Part shown: positions 1 to 5,877 of the stretch, piece after piece
How positions within the stretch are numbered: the first letter of the stretch is position 1
Layout: each line of letters starts with the position of its first letter
Source: Acidimicrobiia bacterium
GTDB taxonomy: Bacteria; Actinomycetota; Acidimicrobiia; Spongiisociales; ZC4RG35
Assembly (NCBI GenBank): GCA_030623125.1
Contig: JAUXMQ010000088.1
Span: 1 to 5,877, forward strand
Direction: 5' to 3'
Length of the DNA stretch: 5,877 nt
Translations under genes and position numbers: made by a program
Notes under the pieces: generated by a model
What the model saw: only the letters and a program-made list of their open reading frames with translations
The model's database searches: none
Told to the model about the DNA's origin: nothing

Positions 1-2114
1 ATGTCCTATCCCGGAGCTTCCGGGTGCCTGAGGCAATTCTCGAATCGGCGTTGCGTGTTGTCTCGCCAGGTCACCTTCCAGGAGCTGTGGGGCCGGTCGA
101 TCCGGCACCCCATGAGGGCCGGTCGGAGGCGTTCATATTCGACCAAGAGACGGCCGAGGCGGAGTGGATAGCCCGAGAGGTCGAGAACTCCATCAGAGTC
201 GAGGGGATTCGTCCCTCGTCGATCGCCGTGCTGACCAGATCGAAGCGCGAACTGGTCAGCGAGTTGTCCCGGGCCCTTGGGCGAAGAGGAATCCCCCACG
301 ATCCGCCCGATAGCCGTCTGGTGGATCATCCGGCGGTGCGTCTGTTTCATGATCTGGTCACCGTGGCACGCACCGGCGGGGGGCTTCCCTCCACATCTGC
401 GCTCGAAGCAGCGGACGCCGACCGGGCAATGCGGCGTGTTCTCCTGGGACCCCTTCTCGGACTGGGCCTCGGCCAGGAACGGGCGCTTCTGCGGGAGCGC
501 CGTCGAACATGGGCTTCCTGGGCTCATGTCATTCGGCAGAAACTGACCGATTGGCCGGGACTCGCCGATCTCATCGAGAACGCCGATTGGGCGACCACCG
601 GCACCGCCGCCAACGGTTTCTGGCACGCCTGGACAACCCTGGAAGGTATTGCCGATCTCGTCAATGATGCGAGCCGACTCGAGTGGCGTCGGGCCTGGGC
701 CGCCTTCGCACAGGTCCTTTCGAGACAGACCGACCGCGACCCGGATCTGAGTCTCGCCCGCTTCTTTGAGTTGACCGAAGAAGACGACTTCGAGGCGACT
801 CCACTTCTCTCGCACAGACTCACCGAGGACCGGGTGACGCTCACAACACTGCATCAGGCCAAAGGTCTCGAGTTCGATGTCGTCTTCATTGCCAATGCCG
901 TGGAGGGCGTCTTTCCAGACCTTCGACGGAGCCGGAGGATGCTCCGACCTGAGTTGCTCTCCCCGGAGCGAATGGTCGACCAGGGCGCCCAACACCTGTT
1001 CCAACTACAGGAGGAAATGCGTCTCGCCTACACGGCGATGACCAGAGCGCGTCTCCGAGTGGTGTGGACTGCAACCGACGCCGGCATCGATCAGGGAGAG
1101 CACCGGCCATCTCGGTTCCTGATCGCGGCGTCAGGTGTGGGTGAACTCGCCCATCTAGGGCCGCCGAGAGAGGTGATCAGAGACCCGGTGACTCTCACCG
1201 AAGCGGAAACAGCCCTTCGCAGGGACCTCCTGGACCCGACAGCGCCTCCGGTTCGTCGTCTCGCAGCCGCGGGAGCCCTCGCCCAATCCGACGTCCGAGG
1301 TTGGGACGCCTCCTCGTTCCCCGGCGTCCCGGTGGCCGGTCCCGATTCTCCCATTCTCGGAGACACGATCCACCTCTCCCCCAGCCAGGCGGACAGCTAC
1401 CAACGATGCCCCCGCCAGTATGCACTCGAACGCCGACTCCGGCTTGGCAGTGCCTCGTCTCCTTATGCCCATTTCGGCTCTCTCGTTCATGCGGCGCTCG
1501 AGAAGGCGGAGAGACCCATTATCGGGACCGGGCTTCACCATGCCGCCGTCGAGCACGCACTCGAGTGCCTCGAAGACGTCTGGGAAGACGCCGACTTCGG
1601 CACACCAGAGTTGAACCGGGCGTGGCTTCGCAAGGCGATAGATGCCATAACCAAGCTATACGAGAGATGGCCTTCCAAGGATGGGGTCCCCATCGACCTC
1701 GAGAAGAAAGTCGAAGCTGTCATCGCGGGAGTGCCGTGGGTTGGTGTCATCGACCGGATCGAATCCACCCAAGAGGGCCTGAGGATCGTCGACTACAAGA
1801 CGTCGACCACCGCGATGACCGTCGCCGAAGCAGCCGAGTCTCTTCAACTCGGCTTCTACAGCATCGCACTTGATGCCGGCAAAGACCGTGTCGCGGAGGC
1901 CCAACTCTGGTATCCGAGAACCGGAACAAAGTCGGTCTCGACCCGCTCGCTCGACATGGAGAGTCTCGAAAAGGTGGGAGAGGAAATGGAACGGGTCACA
2001 ACAGCCATTCGATCCGAGAATTGGGCGCCCGCAGTCGGATCACCCTGTGAGAGGTGCGCCTTTCGAATGTCATGTCCGGCCTGGCCGAAAGGTAGCGGAG
2101 CCTTTCTCCCATGA
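1..2114 (+). CDS. adnA: AdnA-type UvrD-like helicase/RecB-like nuclease subunit, 5' truncated by window edge
   Basis: This is the C-terminal ~703 residues of a motor-nuclease; the frame is open through base 3, so the start and Walker A/B motifs lie upstream. Numbering from the codon at 3: superfamily 1 motif IV-like LSRSFRVPEAIL (2-13), a 2A segment with AEWIARE, motif V HQAKGLEFD (nt 852-878), and motif VI RLAYTAMTRAR (nt 1020-1052). After a linker comes a PD-(D/E)XK nuclease: SxSQxxxYxxCP-like entry with Cys at nt 1407, GSLVH (His at 1488), GVID (Asp at 1752), VDYKT (Asp 1791, Lys 1797) and a QLGFY motif (Gln 1845). The C-terminus has CxxCx5C (Cys at 2046, 2055, 2073); with the first Cys this is the four-cysteine pattern of Fe-S nucleases such as AddB and Cas4. 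The family resects double-strand breaks as a heterodimer with AdnB. Assignment as AdnA rests on lying upstream of the AdnB-like gene, as in mycobacteria. It could also simply be called a UvrD/Rep-PD-(D/E)XK fusion. Stop TGA is 2112-2114. Confidence 0.88.
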   Translation, partial: VLSRSFRVPEAILESALRVVSPGHLPGAVGPVDPAPHEGRSEAFIFDQETAEAEWIAREVENSIRVEGIRPSSIAVLTRSKRELVSELSRALGRRGIPHDPPDSRLVDHPAVRLFHDLVTVARTGGGLPSTSALEAADADRAMRRVLLGPLLGLGLGQERALLRERRRTWASWAHVIRQKLTDWPGLADLIENADWATTGTAANGFWHAWTTLEGIADLVNDASRLEWRRAWAAFAQVLSRQTDRDPDLSLARFFELTEEDDFEATPLLSHRLTEDRVTLTTLHQAKGLEFDVVFIANAVEGVFPDLRRSRRMLRPELLSPERMVDQGAQHLFQLQEEMRLAYTAMTRARLRVVWTATDAGIDQGEHRPSRFLIAASGVGELAHLGPPREVIRDPVTLTEAETALRRDLLDPTAPPVRRLAAAGALAQSDVRGWDASSFPGVPVAGPDSPILGDTIHLSPSQADSYQRCPRQYALERRLRLGSASSPYAHFGSLVHAALEKAERPIIGTGLHHAAVEHALECLEDVWEDADFGTPELNRAWLRKAIDAITKLYERWPSKDGVPIDLEKKVEAVIAGVPWVGVIDRIESTQEGLRIVDYKTSTTAMTVAEAAESLQLGFYSIALDAGKDRVAEAQLWYPRTGTKSVSTRSLDMESLEKVGEEMERVTTAIRSENWAPAVGSPCERCAFRMSCPAWPKGSGAFLP
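2097..2114 (+). promoter_or_regulatory. Ribosome-binding sequence and ATGA overlap coupling adnA to adnB
   Basis: A GGAG at 2097-2100 sits 10 bases before the ATG at 2111, inside the last codons of the upstream gene. The ATG (2111-2113) and the upstream TGA (2112-2114) share four bases. This arrangement usually gives translational coupling and near-equal subunit synthesis, which suits a heterodimer. A second in-frame ATG at 2120 is farther from the GGAG (19 bases), so 2111 is preferred. Confidence 0.65.
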
Positions 2115-5100
2115 GCCGAATGACGCCCTCCCCCGAGCAGCAAGAGATCCTCGACCTGGGCCTCACCACCATCCGGGTCAGGGCCGGGGCGGGAACCGGC
2201 AAGACCACAACGGTGGCAATGGTGATAGCCAACCTGATCGACAACCATGACATCGCTCCGGAGCAGATCCTCGGAATCACTTTCACCAACAAAGCGGCAG
2301 CCGAACTGGCAGATCGGGTACGTCAGACTCTTACCGAGAACCTCGACCCGGGTCGTCAGATAGAGGTTCATACCTATCACGGGTTTGCCGCGCAGATCCT
2401 GTCGGAGTTTGGCGCACTCGCCGGCGTCGACAACCGGGCCAGGATCATCACTCCCACGTTTGGCCGACAACTGATGAGCGAGACCTTCCATCACCGGCCC
2501 TACGAAAGCCTCGACATCACCCAGCCCCGAACACTCGACAGAATCCGCCGTCTCGGCGACCGACTTGGTGACCACCTGCTCGAGGCCGGTGATGTTCTGG
2601 AAGCCGCCGCCGGCCACGAAGACGAGATTTGGGACTCGCGCCGGGAAATGGCCGAAACCCTCGTCCAGTTCTCATCCGACAAGAGGCGACTACGGGTGGT
2701 GGATTACTCCGATCTGGTGACACTCTCCACCCGGATCGTCCAGAACCATCCCGAGTTGGCCGCCACCATCAAGGAGAGATATCGAGCCGTCATTCTCGAC
2801 GAGTACCAGGACACCAACCCGGCCCAAAGAGTGCTCTTGAGGACCATCTTCGACTCCGGTTTCCCGGTGATCGCCGTGGGCGACGAGGACCAGACGATCT
2901 ACGAGTGGCGAGGGGCCTCCGCCCAGAACTTCGAGCTCTTCCCGGAGCATTTCACCAAGGGGAGTGGCGAGGCGGCGAGTCGCAAGGGACTCACTCTCAA
3001 CAGGCGATCCACCCAGGCGATCCTCGACGTGGCCAACGAGATCAGGCTCGAAGCGAATGCCGAGGCGGACCCTCTTCAAGCGGTCGACCCTGGCGCCACG
3101 GGCGACGTGGTCACCTATTGGGCAAACGACGCCCTCGAGGAGGCGGAATGGATTGCCCGCACCTTCGAAGAACTCCGCCAAAGCGGCAGTCGTTGGTCTG
3201 AAATGGCCGTTCTCTTCAGAAAGAACAAGAACTTCTCTGTCGTGGTCGACGCGATGAGCCGTCACGACATACCGGTCGAAGTGGCAAACATCGGTGGGCT
3301 TTTCTCCGTCGCCGAAGTCTCCGACCTCAGAGCTTGGCTGACCGCCCTTGAAGATCCCGAGGACTCCCCTGCAATCATCCAGATCCTCTTCGGCAGCCGG
3401 TATCGGCTGGGTATGGCCGATCTTGCGCCGTTGACCCGCTGGGTCGCGGGAGCCGAGAGCCATGACGACGCCGAAGAGCCCGCTCCCATCACCCTGATGG
3501 AGGCCATCGAGCACTATGGGGAGATTCCTGGCTTGCGGGGCGAGGCCCGCCACGCCCTGAAGCGCTTTCTGACTGCCTACCGGGACGTACTCATCGAGAG
3601 CCAGGGGCTGACGCTCGTGGAAACCTGTCGAACGATCCTCGACCGAACTCGGGCATGGCAAGACATCGAGGCCTTGCCGCCAAACGCACGACTCACCGCC
3701 CGGCTCAACATCTATCGTCTTCTCGATCTGGCCGAGGATTGGAGCCCGCTTCGGGGCAGACCTTCGGTCGGGGCTTTTCTCGACTATCTGAAGGCGATGG
3801 AATCCGAACCCGCCGAGGAACTCGACGCGGCTCATCTCTCGGGCGAAGAGGCGGTGACTCTCGTCACCGTGCATCGTGCCAAAGGACTCGAGTGGGAGAG
3901 TGTCGCAATCCCCGCAGTCACCAAAGGCAACTTCCCCAGCCGCTCCCAGCAGTATTCTGACCCAATCCGCTTCGCAGAGCATGTCCCGGTCTCCATGCGG
4001 ATCGACACGATCATGGACGACCTGCCAGACGAGGAAGACGTGCGAGTGGACTATCTCCGTGCCCAGCACAGGAGGCAGGAGTGGAGGGTCGCCTACGTCG
4101 CCGTCACCAGGGCCAAGAAACGTCTCTTTGTCTCGGGAGCGCACTGGTACGGACTGCCGGAGCCATCCAAGAACCCCAAAGAGCCGTCTGAGCTGTTCGC
4201 GATCGTCGAGAACCATGACGTGAGCCGAAGTGCCGGCCACGCCGAGCTTGGCGAGCGACCTGGCATTCTCCGACCCCCCCTTCGAGAAACCAGCCCGGAT
4301 CCCGTATTTCGGGACGGATGGGAGGCGGGGCTTCGGGCCGCGATCGAGAACCCCGCGGCCATGGGGGAAATCGCCACAGCGAGCGGAGTCGGAGACGAGT
4401 ATGAGCGAATCGTGGCCGACATCAACCAACGACTCTTCAATCTCGCCGCGCCCGCGTCAGACGGGCCCGTCGACGATCACGACACCGTCTCCGTCACCGG
4501 TCTGGTGACATACGCACAGTGCCCGAAGAGGTTCTTCTGGACCAATGTCGATCCTCTGCCCCGACGACCAAACCCGGCCGCTAGTCGGGGAACGGAGGTT
4601 CACCGTCGCATCGAGCTCCACCAGAAGGGCGCGGTTCCGTTTGAAGAAATGACCGACGATCTCTATGACGTCGTCGAAGGTGACGCCTCCTCCGGGCCTG
4701 GTGCGTTCGAAACCTACTTGAGCTCCAGATTCGCCGGGAAGACGGCCACGATGATCGAGGTTCCGTTCACGCTGGAACTCGACAGCGGATACCTCCTCAG
4801 GGGAAGAATCGATGCCGTCTATTGCGACAATGACAAATGGGAGGTGGTCGATTTCAAGAGCGGCCGCCCACGCACCGACCCTGCACTTGTCGTCCAATTG
4901 CAGGCATACGCGGTGGCTGCAACCGAAGTCGACTTTGGCATCACCAAGCCCGAGACCCTCGATGTCACCTTCGCCTACCTGGGTGGGGGTCTCACCGAGG
5001 TCACCCACTCGGCCGATGACAGCTGGGTATCGAAAGCGCGCGAATCACTCAATGCCCTCATCGGTCGAATCTCCACTTCGGAGTTTGAGGAGAGCCCGGG

Positions 5101-5167
5101 GTCGTGGTGCGCCTCGTGCGACTTCTTGCAGTTCTGTGGTCCGGGGCAGACGGAAGTCGAAGGATGA
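2111..5167 (+). CDS. adnB: AdnB-type helicase-nuclease, UvrD-like motor plus PD-(D/E)XK nuclease
   Basis: A complete 1018-residue protein, similar in size to mycobacterial AdnB (about 1,100). The N-terminal superfamily 1 motor looks intact: Q-motif region SPEQQE, Walker A GAGTGKT (26-32, Lys31), motif Ia TFTNKAA (57-63), TYHGF (88-92), DYSDL (198-202), Walker B DEYQD (230-234), motif III GDEDQTIYEWRG (257-268), motif IV LTLNRRST (294-301), motif V HRAKGLEW (588-595) and motif VI with Arg659 and Arg667. The C-terminal nuclease has TYAQCPKRF (Cys804), GTEVHRR (His831), GRIDAV (Asp901), VDFKS (Asp914, Lys916) and VQLQAYA (Gln929). It ends with CxxCx5C (Cys1000, 1003, 1009), so a [4Fe-4S]-type staple with Cys804 is likely. 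By family knowledge the complex translocates 3'-5' on DNA ends using ATP and resects both strands; AdnB is the main motor in mycobacteria. It overlaps both neighbours by four bases. It is too long and has the wrong C-terminus for plain UvrD/PcrA; AddA lacks such a partner layout. Confidence 0.9.
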   Translation: MSRMTPSPEQQEILDLGLTTIRVRAGAGTGKTTTVAMVIANLIDNHDIAPEQILGITFTNKAAAELADRVRQTLTENLDPGRQIEVHTYHGFAAQILSEFGALAGVDNRARIITPTFGRQLMSETFHHRPYESLDITQPRTLDRIRRLGDRLGDHLLEAGDVLEAAAGHEDEIWDSRREMAETLVQFSSDKRRLRVVDYSDLVTLSTRIVQNHPELAATIKERYRAVILDEYQDTNPAQRVLLRTIFDSGFPVIAVGDEDQTIYEWRGASAQNFELFPEHFTKGSGEAASRKGLTLNRRSTQAILDVANEIRLEANAEADPLQAVDPGATGDVVTYWANDALEEAEWIARTFEELRQSGSRWSEMAVLFRKNKNFSVVVDAMSRHDIPVEVANIGGLFSVAEVSDLRAWLTALEDPEDSPAIIQILFGSRYRLGMADLAPLTRWVAGAESHDDAEEPAPITLMEAIEHYGEIPGLRGEARHALKRFLTAYRDVLIESQGLTLVETCRTILDRTRAWQDIEALPPNARLTARLNIYRLLDLAEDWSPLRGRPSVGAFLDYLKAMESEPAEELDAAHLSGEEAVTLVTVHRAKGLEWESVAIPAVTKGNFPSRSQQYSDPIRFAEHVPVSMRIDTIMDDLPDEEDVRVDYLRAQHRRQEWRVAYVAVTRAKKRLFVSGAHWYGLPEPSKNPKEPSELFAIVENHDVSRSAGHAELGERPGILRPPLRETSPDPVFRDGWEAGLRAAIENPAAMGEIATASGVGDEYERIVADINQRLFNLAAPASDGPVDDHDTVSVTGLVTYAQCPKRFFWTNVDPLPRRPNPAASRGTEVHRRIELHQKGAVPFEEMTDDLYDVVEGDASSGPGAFETYLSSRFAGKTATMIEVPFTLELDSGYLLRGRIDAVYCDNDKWEVVDFKSGRPRTDPALVVQLQAYAVAATEVDFGITKPETLDVTFAYLGGGLTEVTHSADDSWVSKARESLNALIGRISTSEFEESPGSWCASCDFLQFCGPGQTEVEG
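5152..5167 (+). promoter_or_regulatory. Ribosome-binding sequence and ATGA overlap coupling adnB to plsY
   Basis: GGAAG at 5152-5156 precedes the ATG at 5164 by seven bases, a good Shine-Dalgarno spacing. The ATG (5164-5166) overlaps the adnB stop TGA (5165-5167) as ATGA, the same layout as the adnA/adnB junction. This site decides the plsY start: a GTG at 5104 in the same frame lies well inside adnB, would add 20 residues rich in Arg and Leu, and has no better support. Confidence 0.7.
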
Positions 5168-5787
5168 GCGTGGTGGCCGCCATCGGGGCAGCCATAGTCG
5201 GCTACCTGATCGGTTCGTTACCCACGGCCGAGTGGCTGGGGAAACGGGCAGCGGTCGATCTTCGTCGGGAGGGCTCGACGAACCCGGGAGCCAACAACGC
5301 TCTCCGACTCGCCGGACCACGTCTGGCCGCCGCGGTACTGACCACCGAGATGGCCAAAGGTGTCATCGCCGTTGTCGCCGGCGCCGCCCTGGCCGGTGAC
5401 ATCGGCGCGGTGGTGGCCGGGGTCGGCGCAGTCACCGGAAACGTCTTCAACAGCTACTACGGGTTCCGGGGAGGCAAGGGTCTCGGGATCAGCGCCGGGG
5501 TCCTCGCCGCTATTTGGCCCACCGTGCTTGTGCCGGTGGTGGCCGTGCTAGTGATCACGGTTCTCATCACCCGATCATCCGGCGCAGCAACGATCGTCAC
5601 CATTGTCGCCTTCAACATCATGGCCATACTCTGGGCCTCCCTCGTATGGCCGATGGCCTGGGGAATAGCTGCCACCACTCAGCTTCTCGTGCTGTCACTG
5701 GGGATAGGTATCGTTCTGTGGACCAGACATTGGACCGACTCACCATTCAGCCGACAACACCGTCATTCACTTCGAGAACCAGCGTGA
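5164..5787 (+). CDS. plsY: PlsY-family acyl-phosphate:glycerol-3-phosphate acyltransferase, divergent
   Basis: A 207-residue very hydrophobic protein, the usual PlsY length. PlsY moves an acyl group from acyl-phosphate to glycerol-3-phosphate in the cytoplasmic membrane, giving lysophosphatidic acid for phospholipids. About six hydrophobic stretches are visible (approx. residues 2-20, 52-75, 79-98, 107-136, 140-162, 166-187). Family motifs: GSLP (17-20); DLRREGSTNPGANNALR (32-48), matching the consensus DxRxxGSGNPGATNxxR with its Ser and Arg; E62xxKG instead of the usual DxxKG; and FRGGKG (101-106), the glycine-rich glycerol-3-phosphate loop. Oddities: the consensus GH before this loop is GN (Asn93) and its following Pro is also absent. 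The C-terminal HRxNIxRLxxGxE motif is reduced to RH189WTD, with no matching Asn, Arg or Glu. The fold assignment is firm, but full catalytic activity is not. It follows adnB by a coupled overlap, yet has no obvious repair role. It contains a TTA Leu codon (5218-5220). Its last 41 bases overlap dtd. Confidence 0.85.
   Translation: MSVVAAIGAAIVGYLIGSLPTAEWLGKRAAVDLRREGSTNPGANNALRLAGPRLAAAVLTTEMAKGVIAVVAGAALAGDIGAVVAGVGAVTGNVFNSYYGFRGGKGLGISAGVLAAIWPTVLVPVVAVLVITVLITRSSGAATIVTIVAFNIMAILWASLVWPMAWGIAATTQLLVLSLGIGIVLWTRHWTDSPFSRQHRHSLREPA
5747..5787. other. Tail-to-tail overlap of plsY and dtd coding ends
   Basis: The plsY stop (TGA 5785-5787) lies 41 bases past the dtd stop (TGA on the - strand at 5749-5747). 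These bases therefore encode the last 13 residues of PlsY (SPFSRQHRHSLRE-PA region) on one strand and the last 12 residues of DTD on the other. There is no intergenic space for a conventional hairpin terminator between the two genes, and none is evident in 5788-5877. Confidence 0.8.
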
Positions 5788-5877
5788 CAGGGCCGTCGTT
5801 AGTCAGTTCAACATCCATCATCGCTCCGAAAACACCATGGGCTGTGACGATATCGCGCTCCCGAAACGAGTGGATCA
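5747..5877 (-). CDS. dtd: D-aminoacyl-tRNA deacylase, C-terminal end only
   Basis: Read on the - strand from base 5875, 42 codons lead to a TGA at 5749-5747; the start lies beyond the right edge. The peptide contains VFGAMMDVELTNDGPVTLVLE, very close to the C-terminal end of DTD proteins as I recall them from Bacillus subtilis (FGAMMDVQLTNSGPVT) and E. coli (VSLVNDGPVT). The GP in NDGPVT is the Gly-cisPro motif that lines the active site across the dimer and excludes L-amino acids. DTD hydrolyses D-aminoacyl-tRNA (and Gly-tRNA-Ala) in the cytoplasm, a proofreading step after charging. The usual N-terminal and SQFTL segments fall outside the window, so completeness cannot be judged. The gene is convergent with plsY and belongs to a different transcript. 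Only about a quarter to a third of a typical ~145-residue protein is visible, but the motif match is specific. Confidence 0.88.
   Translation of the reverse strand, partial: IHSFRERDIVTAHGVFGAMMDVELTNDGPVTLVLEVNDGVVG

Noticed and set aside
24..26. GTG as the start of the first gene
   Set aside because: The frame is open upstream to the window edge, and motif IV of the helicase begins before this codon. The protein must extend upstream to include the ATPase motifs.
6..1004. 332-codon open frame on the - strand, antisense to adnA
   Set aside because: It is the shadow of the conserved UvrD motor region, with no recognisable domain and no ribosome-binding context that I can support.
1856..2617. 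253-codon open frame on the - strand spanning the adnA/adnB junction
   Set aside because: It covers the nuclease tail of adnA and Walker A of adnB, both firmly coding on the + strand; no independent support.
2690..4429. 579-codon open frame on the - strand, antisense to adnB
   Set aside because: It lies wholly inside a gene with clear helicase motifs. Long antisense frames are expected in GC-rich DNA, and the translation shows no motif I recognise and is low in expected domain patterns.
5104..5106. GTG as an upstream start for plsY
   Set aside because: It would place 20 extra residues before the family-typical N-terminal hydrophobic segment and overlap adnB by 64 bases. The ATG at 5164 has a well-spaced GGAAG and an ATGA junction.
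5788..5877. Possible terminator downstream of plsY
   Set aside because: No convincing GC hairpin followed by a T-run was seen, and the stretch is coding for dtd on the other strand.

Overview
The window is densely coding and GC-rich by eye. It holds the 3' part of a three-gene operon on the + strand and the tail of a convergent gene on the - strand. In order: the truncated C-terminal ~703 residues of an AdnA-type helicase-nuclease (1-2114), a complete AdnB-type helicase-nuclease (2111-5167), a complete PlsY-family membrane acyltransferase (5164-5787), and the last 42 codons of a D-aminoacyl-tRNA deacylase gene, dtd, on the - strand (5747-5877). No intergenic stretch is longer than a few bases, and I see no RNA gene, mobile element, CRISPR array or promoter.

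Two adjacent, paralogous proteins that each join a UvrD-like motor to a C-terminal RecB/Cas4-type nuclease are the hallmark of AdnAB, the double-strand-break-resecting machine first described in mycobacteria. With the GC-rich codon use this points to an actinobacterium. A family outside Mycobacterium is likely, because the downstream neighbours differ from those I recall in mycobacteria; a more precise placement would be a guess.

The three + strand genes are tightly coupled. Both junctions are 4-base ATGA overlaps, each with a short purine-rich ribosome-binding sequence inside the preceding gene, so AdnA, AdnB and PlsY are probably made from one transcript by translational coupling. AdnA and AdnB would form the heterodimer that unwinds and degrades broken DNA ends ahead of recombinational repair. 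Both subunits keep the nuclease D...DxK residues and a four-cysteine Fe-S-type signature. PlsY would make lysophosphatidic acid at the membrane, a job with no evident link to DNA repair. Its sequence departs from the family consensus in motifs 2 and 3.

The dtd tail lies outside the usual long-ORF calls. It is recognisable from its C-terminal motif (FGAMMDVELTNDGPVT) and overlaps the 3' end of plsY tail-to-tail by 41 bp. I see no convincing wholly new system. The most interesting points are the operon pairing of a DNA-end-resection machine with a divergent PlsY, and the convergent overlap that constrains the PlsY C-terminus.
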